In this document: piece by piece, positions 1 through 11,888 of the stretch
How the letters are laid out: every line of letters begins with the position of its first letter
Position numbering within the stretch: position 1 is the first letter of the stretch
NCBI GenBank assembly: GCA_905182995.1
Contig: CAJJDP010000077.1
Coordinates: forward strand, 124,001 to 188,000
Direction of reading: 5' to 3'
From: Paramecium octaurelia
Lineage: Eukaryota; Ciliophora; Oligohymenophorea; Peniculida; Parameciidae
DNA: 64,000 nucleotides
The notes under the pieces: model-generated
Databases searched by the model: none
The model's input: the letters and a program-made list of their open reading frames with translations, nothing else
Told to the model about the DNA's origin: nothing
Translations under genes and position numbers: made by a program

Positions 1-384
1 CCAATTCCTGTATCTCTGAATCAGAGATAGGGGATCATCAACTACAATAGCAATAAGATTTGCAACCATCCAGATATGGGATACAATCGTCGAAGTTCAC
101 GGGAGAAACAGCTAAGCAATTTCTGAAAAACCCTTTGGAGATGCCTAATCTAGAATTTTATTAGTCCTTTGAGAATAGTAGGTAATTCAGTGATTATTTT
201 CCTAAATACAATGTGGATTAAACCATACAGTGTTACAAAAACTATTAATAAGCTCGATCGAGTGCATATAAATGAATAAATTATAATGTTATATATATGA
301 TATCCTGGTAATATTTGAAAAGAGTAAACAAATTGAAGAATCTAACATTTTATTCTGGTTTTTATTTTATTTCAATAAAACAAG
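1..384. other. Upstream non-coding region
   Basis: No reading frame of note is visible under the ciliate code. The last 60 bases before the RING gene are AT-rich, as expected for a promoter or 5' leader, but no defined motif is recognisable. Confidence 0.4.
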
Positions 385-1398
385 ATGAGCGCTCTCAAAG
401 CAAAAGGGAGAAAAATCTTTGAAATTCCAATATGCACAATTTGTTTGGAACCAATGATAAAGGATCTGTGTGTTTTTACAGTGTGTGGACATGTGTTTCA
501 CTATAACTGTGGTGTAAATTGCCATTAAAATTCAAGAAAATGCCCTAATTGTCGTATGAGATCCACAGAAATACAGTCATTGCATTATATGGTTGAGGAG
601 ATAACAGGGATAGACGAATAGATGAGTAAACTGTTGAATGACATGAGTGCAGATTAGAAATAACACATGGCAAAGTTATTATCAGATTATGAAGAATTAC
701 TGCATGAAAATCAGAGGATAATGTAAAGAAATAAATTTGTTGAAGAAAAGAACGAATCCATATAGACTGAAGTGTAGCATATCTAAGCAGAACTAATGCG
801 GTGTTTGGAGAAGAACAAGGAATTGGAAACAAAGGAGAAATCTCTATGCAGTTAGTTGAAGACTCTCGAAGTTTGTTTGCAATCACTTGAGGAGGATAAT
901 AAAAGATTGAAGCAGGATGTTGAAACTTATGAGAGTCAGTTGAAAGGCTATCAGTATTTGGAGACTCTGGCTAAAGTAATAAACAATCCGAATGAGGATA
1001 CGTATTTAAAATTAATACGACAAAAGAGTCCAAGTGAGTAGGCTAAACAGATTTATGATTTATACGTGATCAAAGTGGGACAATTCAAGACTGTTCAAAA
1101 GGAAGTGACTCAATTATAAGAGTAACGAGAATAGCAACAAAAGAAATACGAATAATTGCAATAAAAATATGAGAGAATGAAAGATTTGTATGAGGAACTT
1201 CAGAAGGAGAATCTATCCATCAAAGAGCTTTCTAGAACTCAAAATCAAAATTCAGTGTAGAAGATTATTGAACATTATGAGGATCAGAAGTAGGAGACTG
1301 AATTAAAGCGGAAACCTGTGAGCATGCAAAAATTTTAATCATTTGGATGTTCTTAATTAAGAAAACAACCACTGAGTTAAAGTTTATTGAAAAAATGA
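385..1398 (+). CDS. RING finger coiled-coil protein, putative E3 ubiquitin ligase
   Basis: An intronless 337-residue frame (ciliate code) runs from ATG at 385 to TGA at 1396. Residues about 17-60 form a RING-H2-like finger: CTIC, then VCGHVFHYNC, and finally CPNC, giving the expected zinc-ligand spacing. The rest is a long, glutamine- and glutamate-rich coiled coil. This architecture resembles TRAIP-type ligases, which transfer ubiquitin to substrates and dimerise through the coil. The family role is inferred from layout only. The stop is followed 14 bases later by the next start on the same strand. A USP protease and a polyubiquitin gene lie nearby, but that may be chance. Confidence 0.8.
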
Positions 1399-1411
1399 TA
1401 TTAATTTATTT

Positions 1412-1937
1412 ATGTCTAAATTACCTGAATTCAAGATTCCAAATGTCGTGGATCCCAAATTGTGGCCAAATCCTCGCACCATGAGTCCACAGTAATTGCA
1501 AACATACACATCGTTGGATATGGTCAAATTGAACTACACATTCAAAACTTTGAAGAAATCAGCACCATACATTGTCGGAGTGTTGGCTGGATGCTTCTTT
1601 ACTAAGTTGGTAGTTGATGGAGTTGTGAAAGGATTCATTTTTGGTGAGAATGGTACTCTTCTTATGTTATCTGTAGGGAATGGTGGAAAACTCTTGGAAA
1701 TGAAGACATACAACAGCATTGGTGATTACACTTACAATAGATAATTCTAGAGAATGAGATATCTCACTGAATTGCCAGCAGGTACACTTTAGTTGTTCTA
1801 TATATATTTCTATAGGCGATGATCCTCTTGTGAAGACCAGCGATTATTTATTGCATGACTTGGGTGTCACAACTCAATAATTTGGAGTTTAGCATGGTGT
1901 TGTCAAAAAGGTGCCACACGATAAGTATCTATTGTGA
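1412..1937 (+). CDS. Small hydrophobic-segment protein of unknown function
   Basis: Two exons separated by a 34-nt intron (1782-1815, GT...AG) encode about 163 residues. Around residues 53-70 there is one hydrophobic stretch (YIVGVLAGCFFTKLVV) followed by a glycine-rich patch that may be a second weak membrane segment. The intron splits a glycine codon in phase 1. The family is not recognised; a small membrane protein is the most that can be said. The gene ends 37 bases before the convergent stop of the next, minus-strand gene. Confidence 0.6.
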
Positions 1938-1974
1938 GTAATACGGCAAAATATAATATATACAATAAATTAAT

Positions 1975-2895
1975 TCAAAATATACTACAATTTATACATG
2001 TTTCAGAAGATTTCTCTTTGATTTCATTTGTTATTTCTTTCAAAACGTTGATCCTCTGTTGTTCGCATAATTCATAGGTCTGTGATTTGTTTCTACCAAA
2101 ATGTTCTATAAATGATATAGAAAAAGGGACTCACTTTCATTAGTTGATGAATTCCTGGAGTTTTCAAAATTAGTGGATTGTGACTCGAATTCCTCATATT
2201 AAATGAGTTTTTATTTCAAATTTTCAAGATTCTGGATCATCTCATTCAAATTTTTGAACTACATAGAACTTTTGACATTATTACATATTGTGTGATGATG
2301 ATGATATTGTCATCGAGCAGCATTTCCTAATATGATTGATTAAGTATATCCAAGGAGTGACTATTTGAATTATTGGGGTTGTTTTCTATCCTATTGAAAT
2401 ACTCATTGACATATTCCATCTCACTTTGGTAGATCTGCACCAGTCTCATGATGTCTAAATGCTCAAATTGATCATCATCCTTATTCTCTTGGTTTTAGGG
2501 TTATATCTATTGAAATTTGGGGTGGATTTCCTGATGTAACTTAAAACCATCTTTGAGGGATTGTTCCAATTTGGCAATGGAGCCCTTCAAGAGCATGAGA
2601 TCAACTTGTTGGTCAAAGATGATTCGACTCCTCTTGATCTTGCTCTGTTGTCTCTTTGGACTATGAATGAGTTCCTCTTGGCAGAGCAAATCATTGATGA
2701 TCTTAGAAACAAGACGAAGCTAGAGAGGTATTGCGAAGAGATTCTTACCTCCTTGATCTTCTTGATCAAATAAGTTTTGTGTACCTAATTTGATTTAATT
2801 GAGTCTAAGGTGGCAACCAATCCCGAGATGCACTTGACTTTGTCGCCATAATCCAGAGTATCAAGCACTGATTCGATTGGTAAGTCTTATTACAT
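1975..2895 (-). CDS. Coiled-coil protein of unknown function
   Basis: Four exons on the minus strand encode 278 residues once introns 2720-2748 (29 nt), 2259-2284 (26 nt) and 2106-2134 (29 nt) are removed; all have GT...AG ends and restore a single frame. The N-terminal half (PIESVLDTLDYGDKVKC) is followed by heptad-like Leu/Ile/Lys stretches. No catalytic motif is visible. The start ATG is the only in-frame one near the 5' end. It is divergent from the ubiquitin protease gene, sharing a 146-bp intergenic region. Confidence 0.65.
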
Positions 2896-3041
2896 CTGCG
2901 ATTTCAAGAGTACGATTAATTATAAAATAAAAAAATCTTTGCTTTTCAGACAGAACAAATTTCGAATATCACTCGTTATGATATTAGTAAGAATCACTTC
3001 ATTTAAGTAAGCGATTTAATTTTTTATAATTAATATTAAAT
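2896..3041. promoter_or_regulatory. Shared divergent intergenic region
   Basis: This 146-bp AT-rich gap separates two divergently transcribed genes (coiled-coil protein and ubiquitin protease), so it must hold both promoters. No specific element can be named by eye. Confidence 0.4.
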
Positions 3042-4641
3042 ATGTTTATATGTTGTAAGAGCAACAAGAAGCCGAAAGTTGTACAAACTTAAACATAGAT
3101 TCCTCCTTTGCAATCTCAAACGAAACAACCTAAATATCAAATAAGAACCTCGAATGATCAAGATCAACATTCCACTAATTTAACCAACATGGAAGGAACA
3201 AATGATAAGATCAATCTCAGTTTGTAAGAAGTTGAGAAGTTCATTCTTCATGACAAGAAAACCTTGGAGCAAGAACGCGAATTAGTTACTAAATTGATTG
3301 AATTGCCTGAAAAGAGTCACCTCATCGAATTCAACTGGGCCATCGCATACACCAATTACATCAAAAATGCAGGATTGCATCCCGGAGAGATTACCAACAA
3401 AATCCTATATGACAAATACAAAGCCAAAGAAGAATTGATATTGGATAAGGATTACGTATTGGTCAATGATCAAGTGTGGAATGTTTTGGTGAACATATAC
3501 AAAGGAGGTCCCATGATGACAATCAATGATTTTGATAGAAGAAGCGAAATCAATATCTTGGATTAATCGCTCAAGGTATTTGCATCGCCTTCAATGAATG
3601 ATCTCGACATTAAACAAGCCAAAATTCGACACCTTAAATAAATGTCAATCAAAGAACTCCAAATAGTTGGATTGGAGAATGAGATCTACTTTTGCTACTT
3701 AAATAGTGTCTTACAATGTCTGATGGGTATCCCCCAATTAAACTTTTACTTTTTAATTTCATCTCAATCTGAGTGCAAACTCTTCAGTTATGCTTATTCA
3801 CTACTCTTGAGGAAGGCCTCGAAGGTGCATTACAAAGCACGCATAGTGGCCAAAGAATTGATCAAAGTTCTTCAAAAGCATTTCTCAATTTATGAAATGC
3901 ATGATAGTTCTGAATTACTGCTCTTTATTTTGGATAAATTCAAAGAAGAAATATCTATCAATAATACTCTTCAAATGAATCAACTTCAATAATGTTCCTT
4001 TAAGTAATCTATCACATTTATTGATGAATTATTCCATGGACAACTTACCTCATTCATTAAATGCTCAGATTGTAATAAAATTAGCCAGCGTTAAGATCCC
4101 TTCTATGATTTAAGTCTACCACTAGTGGGTAAGAATTTCATGTAGCGAAAACTGACAATATAGGAATGTTTAAGTAACTATTTCAAAGAGGAAATGATTG
4201 ATGGAGGTTGGACTTGCTCTTTTTGTAATCAGAAGTTTAGAAGCATCAAACGGCGTCTTAAAATCTCCTTTGCACCAAACATTTTAGTTTTGCAATTAAA
4301 AAGATTCCAAATATACCCTTTGTAGAAAAAAATCAAAGAACCAGTTTTTGCTGATATGGAATTGAATATAAAAAAGTAGAATCATTATTTTATTCATTAG
4401 TTTTTGCGTATCAGAAGTACTTGATACCAAATATGAGTTGCACTCAATGATTGTGCATTCAGGCAGTATAGATTAGGGACATTATGTGGCTGTGGTCAAG
4501 CGGAATCAGAATGTATGTTTATCTTAATGATTTGTGAAGTTTTATCTCTTCAATGATGATGAAATTGAGCGTCTCTCCCTTAACCAAATCAATCGAATCG
4601 ATTCAGCTTATCTATTCATGTATCATAGGAAAAGTGATTGA
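3042..4641 (+). CDS. Ubiquitin-specific protease with DUSP domain
   Basis: Three exons (introns 4376-4400 and 4513-4539) encode 515 residues. Residues about 80-160 look like a DUSP domain, ending in WNVLVNIYKGGP, close to the family's W..L..YGGGP signature. The catalytic Cys box follows at about residue 218 (FCYLNSVLQCL). Two CxxC pairs (CSDC and CSFC) form the usual zinc ribbon of the fingers. The His box is ELHSMIVHSG...GHYVAVVK, with the catalytic His near residue 472, and the C-terminal FNDD element supplies the last active-site residue. The glycine-rich part of the Cys box (normally GLxNxGNTC) is altered to ENEIYF, but Cys and His are retained. The enzyme should remove ubiquitin from conjugates. 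Confidence 0.92.
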
Positions 4642-4681
4642 TTAATTAACTTTTTTTATTATATTTTCTGTTGAAATTTGA

Positions 4682-6342
4682 ATGAGTTCCAATACTCTCC
4701 TCACTTACCTCTAAAATCAAATCACCCAATTAACACTCAACATAGAACATATACAGAAAGACATCTCTCTACTTCACAACTAATTTGAACAGAAAATATT
4801 CACAGCCAAAAGAGAATGTACTATCATTAAACATAAATCATAGTAAATAGTAGAGATGACTCAAACTCAATCTCTATTGAACAAATCAAATAGTAATTTG
4901 ATTACACAATCAAAGCCTTAGAATAGAAAATGTTGCAAATTGATGAAAACAAAATGGATCAAAATGAAGCCTATTAAATGATGGAATCCAACAGAAAAAC
5001 CATACAAGAAGATGTAGACCTACTCAAAAATGAAATGGCCTATTAAAAAAAATATTTTGATGATCTCCTCAATGAAAAAATACGCCGCTTAGAAATCTCC
5101 AATCTGACTGAATAAGTACACCAATTCAAAGATCAACTCAAACAATACTACTAAGAAGAATAGAGACAATTAAATGAACATCAAACACTTACCAAATCTT
5201 TGCTTAATGCAAATAAAAAAGCATTCTTTCAAGAATTAGAAAGAATAGTTCAATAAGTAGACTCAATGAAAATAGAAATTCATGATTAGCAATAATTATT
5301 TATTAAAAAACCTGAACTTGAAACTAAAATTAATTAGATTAACTTATAACTAGAATTAAAGTCAGATTTGATTGAAGTGTAGAATGCTCTAAATACATAA
5401 TAAATCGATATTGCCTAAAGATTTTAAGAGTTTAAAGATGAAGTCCGTACTGTTTTGGAATTACAAGGAAATGAATTTTACTAATTAATCAATAAGAAAG
5501 TATCCATATTACCTTACATTAGGCAAACCACACCGAAATCATCTCCCTCTTATAAAATAAAATAGATATGGAAGCACTTCTAATGCATACAGAAGACAAA
5601 GTTCCTCTCAAAGATTTTCATTAACATATGTCATTAATAGAAAATATTGCCGTTGATCTAGGAAAGAAACAAGATGCAACTACATTTGCAGAATACAAAG
5701 ATGCCAATAATTTGTAGATTGCAGAAATTTAAAAGGATCTCCAAAAGAAATTATCTAAAAGAGACTTCAAAGATGTCCTTGACAAAAAAGCAAATCATGA
5801 AGATGTCTCTAAAGCCTTCAACGAAATTTAATAAATTTTATCATCTAAATTTAGTTATGAAGAGTTTAATAGGTTCTAATTAAATCAAAACACTCTTAAC
5901 GAATAGTTATGCAGCCAAAATATTATAGGAAGATGGTTATTTAAAGGGAACTTCCTAAGTCCAGGAAGTCTAATCCCTTGGAATATATAGGCAATTAATA
6001 CGCTGACTGAGAATTTCTTATGGGATAAAGATAAACCAAATATAATTGTAGTGGCTCCTGGTATCTATGAAATCACACTTGGATTCTTTGCTAAAAAAAA
6101 ACCTAAAATTGATATTATGGTTAATGGAGAAACTATCATAAATGCTGTCAACAATAGTAGGTACCAATAATTGTTAATTTAGTTATGTAGTTCATCATTC
6201 ATCTGGAAAATTAAAAGATACTAAGACCTCAGTCACTGGCTTAACAATGATTGATTTTATCTCTTTACCTTCTCGAGCAAGAATAAATATTGCTTATCAA
6301 GGAGATTTAGGAGAAGGCTTTTTAAGTTTACGCAAAGTATGA
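4682..6342 (+). CDS. Coiled-coil protein with C-terminal C1q/TNF-like beta domain
   Basis: Four exons (introns 4893-4915, 5500-5522, 6161-6182; 22-23 nt) encode 530 residues. About 380 residues are coiled coil, including repeated motifs of the type DKKANHEDV and NKKANHTEI. The last 150 residues start GRWLFKGNFLSPG and contain alternating hydrophobic strands (IIVVAPGIYEITLGFF, ARINIAYQGDLGEGFLSL) resembling a C1q/TNF jelly roll. Coiled coil plus C1q-like end is common in ciliate and algal proteins without signal peptides, so an intracellular trimer is likely. That assignment is inference from pattern; no enzyme motif is present. Confidence 0.7.
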
Positions 6343-6607
6343 ATAAGAAAATAGAATGATGCTAATCAACTTTTATAATAATTTATTTCATATTTAGCCA
6401 AAGCTTCTCTCTCTTATTAATATATATTTTTATTTAATACAAGTATTTAGATAATAATTGTATATATTTGTATTTAATGTTGAATAATTAATAACAACAA
6501 AATCTTTGTAACATTAGATGAAATCAATTAGAAAATACTATATGTAATATAATTAGCTTAAACTATTTACGGATTTAAATGAAATTAAGTATTTAATTTT
6601 TATAATA

Positions 6608-7527
6608 TCAATTTAATGATGATTTTGTAACAGCTTCGCTAACTTTTTTTCCTGTAAATGTTCCAAGAGCAAAACCAAAGGCTGCTCCAATTTTACCTCC
6701 CAAACATCCTACAGCTGTAAATAAACCTTAAAAGAATAATTTAACTTTAGTTCTTCTTCTCATTTAAACAAGTTAACCTGCTTGGTTATATTATTACGCA
6801 TTGTAATCTTGATTATGTTGCAGATTTCCTTATTATTTATCTATTTCACTTATATTTTCATTATCTTTCTAAAGTCTTTAATCTACTTCTCTTTATAAAT
6901 TTTTAAGTTTTTCCATTTCTTCTGCTATTTTGAGCAATTCCTCCTCTTCTTCTTCTTTTATTCTTTTTTGAACATATATTGTCTTTAAAACCTAATTCAT
7001 TTATTCTCTTTAATCAGTAAATTGAGCATTATCTTTTGAATTTAAAACATTTTAAATCAATCCCATAATCCCTGATATTTGACTGTTCATTTCAATCCAT
7101 TTTTTATCATTTTTATTTTTATTCTTCTCATAAATTCTTTAGAGTTCATTCCTAAGGATAATTAATTTTTCTTCAATTTCTTTTCTCTTATCTATAATCA
7201 ATTAAGTTTTATAGTTATTTAATAATTCATTTACCTTCTGAACATCCTCTAAAGCCTCATACATAAAATTTTAATTAATACTAATTTTAATTCCACTTCT
7301 GAAATATAATTATCTTCATATGTAAGCAAACGATTTTCAAGCTCCACTAGGTTTTTCTTATATTGCCTTCTATCAAAAAAACTCAATTTCGTGATTGCTT
7401 CTTTAATAACGGTGAGCTATTTCCAGCCATGTCCTATTTAAATGCCTTTTAATCTTAAGTCCTACTCTATAAGAATATGAGCTAAAATCTTGTCCAAATT
7501 AGCAATTGCCTCATCTAAGGAATTCAT
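6608..7527 (-). CDS. Coiled-coil protein with C-terminal glycine-zipper membrane segment
   Basis: Two exons (intron 7256-7281, 26 nt) give 297 residues. Most of the chain is charged helix; residues about 180-230 hold a strong acidic-basic coil with a run of Glu. Near the end comes a hydrophobic, glycine-spaced segment (GGKIGAAFGFALGTFTG) before a short polar tail. A coiled region ahead of a terminal hydrophobic segment recalls SNARE-like proteins, but the glycine spacing is unlike a normal SNARE anchor, so I leave the function open. It converges with the upstream plus-strand gene across 265 bp. Confidence 0.6.
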
Positions 7528-8341
7528 GAGAATTAATTCGGAATGAATAAATAAAAATTATAAAATAATATCCAAGTTTAATTGACGATGGTTAACTTTA
7601 ATAACTTTTATAGAACTGCTCATAAATTATTCCATTTAAAACCAAATTATCATAAATATGGAACAATTCATAATTTATATATTATAATAAATATTCAATA
7701 ATAAACTGAGAAGTTTAATCGAAAATTATAGTAATATTCAAAGTTGTTGTTAAGGGTATTGAAAAATTCTAAGATTTCTTCGTTCAAAATAAAAAATTAT
7801 AATAATAATAATTCTTTGCTTTGAATATTACTGCATTAATGAAACCAAAAATATTTAAATTACCTCCTAATTGTTTAAAACTAATTATCAAACAATGAGA
7901 CTTTACTTAAGAAATTATCTAAATTCAAATCGTTGCAATCTAAGTAATTGATATTTAAAGTAATATTAATATATAAGAGGAACTAGAAGCGAGGATAAAA
8001 TTAGATAAGATTACCATTATTATTCTTATTATAAAAGTTCTAACAAAAAATCTCAAAAGAAAATCTAATGAAGATAAGAATAGATGAATGAATGAATATT
8101 AATTGAAAGAGTAAAAAGATAATTAGCTTGTATTATAATGAGAAAATTTTCATTTGCAAATAATAGAAGAAGGTTATACTAATCGATCTAATCAAATCAA
8201 ATGAGACCCTGAAATAAATGTTTAGGATTTATCTAATTAAAATTAAAATTTAGCAACATGAAGCATATAGAATTATTAATTTTAATTTATTTTTTTTTAT
8301 TTTTATTATTTTAATAGAATTTTAATAACACTAATTTGCAA
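7528..8341. other. AT-rich intergenic stretch, no supported gene
   Basis: Only short frames are found here under the ciliate code (for example an 18-codon frame near 7894). Simple ATA/TAA runs dominate. I see no feature that I can support. Confidence 0.4.
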
Positions 8342-8806
8342 TCAATAACCTCCTCTCAATCTCAATACTAAGTGGATTGTGGATTCCTTTTAGATGTTAT
8401 AATCTCCAAGTGATCTTCCATCCTCTAATTGTTTTCCTGCGAAAATAAGTCTCTATTAATCAGGTGGGATTCCTTCTTTTTCTTATATTTTTCCTTTAAT
8501 CATATCAATTGTCAAGTCTGGCTCAACATCAAGAGTAATTGTCTTTCCACTAAGATTCTTTACAAAAATTTACATTCCACCTCTTAATCTCAAAACTAAG
8601 TGAAGTGTTGATTCCTTTTAGATGTTATAATCTTAAAGTGATCTTCCATCCTCTAATTGTTTTCCTGCGAAAATGAGTCTTTATTAATCAGGTGGGATTC
8701 CTTCCTTGTCTTAAATTTTAGCTTTGACTTCATCAACAGTATCTGATAGTTTTACATCGAGAGTCATGGTTTTTCCGGTTAAGGTTTTTACAAAAATTTG
8801 AATCAT
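8342..8806 (-). CDS. Divergent two-unit polyubiquitin
   Basis: An intronless 154-residue frame encodes two head-to-tail ubiquitin units, each ending in LRLRGG, plus a single C-terminal Tyr that would be trimmed by a deubiquitinase. The core [20 protein letters not shown] is exact in both units. Both units diverge from canonical ubiquitin elsewhere: unit 1 has an inserted Ile after Met1 (MIQIFVK), and changes around residues 12-24 ([16 protein letters not shown]); unit 2 reads [25 protein letters not shown]. The Lys residues used for chains (6, 11, 27, 29, 33, 48, 63) appear retained, allowing for the one-residue shift in unit 1. The product tags proteins for degradation or signalling. It may be a rarely used paralogue, given the divergence. 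Confidence 0.93.
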
Positions 8807-9326
8807 TACTTACTACATTTTATTTATCCGATCCTCAAGCAGGTTTTATAACATATAAATAAAGGACAAATTCTATTAGTTATGTTCCAATTTTGATAAG
8901 AATATTTCTATTAGAATAAAATTGAAAGCCAAAACTTTAGTTAGGAGATTAATTATTAAAAGTTTTAGAGAACATCATAAACCTTTTAATTTTTTGCCTT
9001 TGTTCCTTTATATTTTGGATCTAATAGACTCCTATTATTTTTTGCAGTGAATAATTATTTAATTGTCTTTACAATATAACTAAAATAAAAATTCCACTAA
9101 AATCTTTAAGGATTTTCAAGTTCTATACCATTGAAGAGGCAAATTTTGAAGAACAAAAATGGAAGATAGAGGTTTAGAAATTCTTGTTTTAATTGATTAT
9201 TTTATTTGATATCAAATTATTTATATTCTCTTTTAATAATTATTATTTTGAAAATTTGGAATAAATAACTAATTTATGTAATTAAAATCAAATTTAGAGA
9301 TAGGGATTTCTATCTGAGAATAATTT

Positions 9327-9537
9327 GAATTAATTATTAAATATAACTTGACATCGTTAATACTAAATCAAACTTTGAATAAAGATGAATTCAAAGTATT
9401 ATTTATCTAAACACAAAATACAAGTGAAGAAATAAAAGAAATTAAAGAATTTAAAAATGAATTTTTCACAACTCATGGAGTTAAACTGTTGAAAGTAGGA
9501 GGAGATAAATGCTAAAAGTGATTAATTATATAATTTA
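9327..9537 (+). pseudogene. Possible degenerate C-terminal remnant of isoleucyl-tRNA synthetase
   Basis: A start-less frame of about 69 codons sits between two TGA codons. It contains EFFTTHGVKLLKVGGDKCQK and then TGA. In isoleucyl-tRNA synthetases a C-terminal zinc motif of the type GxKCxRCW occupies this place; here the codon that should give the second Cys is TGA. The similarity is short and from memory of the family, so this is a weak call. The frame could also be an exon of an unrecognised gene. Confidence 0.25.
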
Positions 9538-9560
9538 AATATACTTTTTGGTTAATTCTG

Positions 9561-10124
9561 ATGTCGCAAGTAATGCTAGTTTTGGGTCCGAATAGAGTCG
9601 GAAAAAGCAGTTTAATCGATGCACTCACTTATGGGCAATTTCATAGGGAATTTTATCCATAAGATATACATTTCTAAGTGAAATTAGCCAAAGTAGCATA
9701 ACACAGAGTTTATGAAGTATAATCAATAGAATGGGATGGAAAACCCTTGGGATTAGTTTAATACTATTCGAATGTTGCTGATTTAATATTGATAGTTGTT
9801 AATATTTGCGGTTGTTACGATTAAATGGACTAGGTTCATGATATATACTAGGCTTTACCAATTACAAATAATAAATAATAAATAGTATTAATCGGTAATT
9901 TAAATGGATAAAATAAAAGAAATGAAAAACTGTGTTAGAGTCTGAGTTTGTTTGCGAAATTGAATGATCTTAAACTTTATGAGCTAGATAGCACAAATAT
10001 CATGAATGTTCAAATGGAATTTCATTTTATTACTCAACCCTATTCTTTGTTTGATGACATTTGGAATAGAAATTAAAATTATGTTTCATAGTTTGTGTCC
10101 TAAGCTGTATCTTTATTCAATTGA
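9561..10124 (+). CDS. Divergent Rab-like small GTPase
   Basis: The 187-residue frame starts MSQVMLVLGPNRVGKSSLIDAL, giving a clear Walker A/G1 loop (GPNRVGKS). A strand resembling the region before G3 (VYEVQSIEWDGKPL) and a hydrophobic strand (ADLILIVVNICGCYD) follow the order of Ras-like proteins. The G4 NKxD signature is not found: the expected strand reads IVLIGNLNGQNKRNE, and no G5 SAK is obvious. The C-terminus lacks a prenylation Cys pair (ends VSQAVSLFN). It is therefore either an atypical GTP-binding protein or a degenerating copy. Length (187 residues) is normal for the family. Confidence 0.65.
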
Positions 10125-11482
10125 TATCTTATAATTTATACCAATATAATAATCATAAGATAATTCCTAAATTGAATAATATCGTATTCCTAACTCTTAA
10201 TTTTGTGAATTATTAATAAATAACAATCCTTAAAATGTAATCATCTATAAGAATGGCTCCTATTTTTTTATACTATTTATTAGATAATATAATTATTTTT
10301 TATTTATATATAATACTCTTCTTAATTGTAAAAATAATATGAGAAAAAATAAATTATTTCTGAGAATGCTTTAATTTATCATAATTATTTATTATTCTAA
10401 ATTGAAGGATTTTATGGATAAGAATATGATCATAGCAAGATTTCAATTTTATAAATAATAAATAATTGTATTAGATGAGGATTTATTAATAAAAATCCAA
10501 ACTAGTCCACAAATTCTGATATTCAACAGAAGCTTGATTGTTTAACAGTACTTATTTCAAACTTGAAGTAAAATTAAATAATAATTAAAATTTTTAATTG
10601 TACTTACTAGACAAGTATGAAATAGGGACTTAGTTTTGGTCAAAATGTAAAATTAGAAATATTTATATAGAAAGATAAGTTTGAATTAGTTAAAGAAAGA
10701 TCAACTAAAAACTGTCAAATTTTCGAGTTTAGTCCTTTGCCTCCTCTTATTTCTTGAAAATAATTTGATTTCTTTTTACGAAACTTGACCATCTATGTCC
10801 TTAACTGTAACTACACTGTTGAAATGAACAGACTTTTTGAGACTGAAATCGTTTTGTAAATCATGATTCTTCTGACATTTTGGTCTTTAAGTATGAAGAT
10901 TATATAAAAGATCATCAAATTTATCTTTATATTTTTTTTCTGATTTTGTATGTTCTGTATGCATTTCTTTTTTTGTTGTATGGTTAGAGTCAGGGTAAAA
11001 TCCCCATTGCTTGAGAATTTACTCTCCCATTTTACTTAATTAGGGTGATTTCTCTTTCACCGGACTAAGTTGCTAAGGAAGTAATAACGGTAAACTTGGA
11101 ATGTGTGAGTGATGAACATTCAGTTTTAAATCTGGATGTTTGTTATGGGATTTAGGTTAATGAGTTTCTAAATGATATCTCATATACATCTTGAATTATA
11201 ATAATAATAAATGATTCGTAAATTAAATTATCCTTTGTGTGTTAAATATTGAGACATGGATAAAACTATTTCATAATTTCATCATCACACAATTTCTGCA
11301 GTATATTGAAGACATCTTGTAAAAATTATTTTGATTTATAATTAAAAAAAGGAATTTTCAGTCACAGCATCATTGCTTATAACTAAGCATTTCATAAGTA
11401 GGAGTGACTATGTAATAAGTTTTTGTTAATAATTTGTTGCCTTTTTTGAATTATTTATTTTATAATTATTTGCTCACATAGG
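10125..11482. other. Intergenic stretch, no supported gene
   Basis: This 1.36-kb AT-rich gap holds only short frames. I checked for tRNA-like and simple repeat structures by eye and saw none that I could defend. A less AT-rich patch around 10980-11130 is notable but unexplained; a non-coding RNA there cannot be excluded. Confidence 0.35.
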
Positions 11483-11888
11483 ATGAGTGAAAAAAAGTTT
11501 TAAGAGTTAAGTGACAAAAGGCAAAGTCTTGAGAATGAACTAAAAGTCTTGGAGAAACAAATTTTCGATTTGGAGACAAAATATTTAGAAGAAACAGCTG
11601 CCACAGGAAATATTATAAAAGGATGGGAAGGATATACAACAATAAAAAGTGGAAAACTAAATGGGAATGTTTCAAGGAAGACTAAGGCAAATGCTAATGA
11701 TCGTATTTTTTCATAAAGCAGCAAAACATCTCCATTTGTAAGATTTATATTAATCTGAGTATTAAATTATAGAGACTGTTGTTGAAGAGCCCAAAAGTCC
11801 TAAGAGTCCATAATTTAGGCCAAGAAGAATAAAGAAAAAGAAGCACTATGGATACAAAAAAGAGTATTTATGGGAGTTATGTTAGTGA
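11483..11888 (+). CDS. EAF6: Eaf6/MEAF6 subunit of NuA4-type histone acetyltransferase
   Basis: The N-terminal exon reads KRQSLENELKVLEKQI, then FDLETKYLEETAATGNIIKG, then WEGY, matching the conserved Eaf6 helix and GNII(R/K)GW(D/E).Y signature. The family is a small scaffold subunit of NuA4/HBO1/MOZ acetyltransferase complexes. One intron begins at 11738. Two acceptors 2 nt apart are possible: ending at 11774 gives a basic tail (RPRRIKKKKHYGY) and stop at 11886, total 122 residues; ending at 11772 gives a different tail and stop at 11971. I prefer the first because animal MEAF6 also ends in a Lys/Arg/His-rich tail. Confidence 0.85.
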
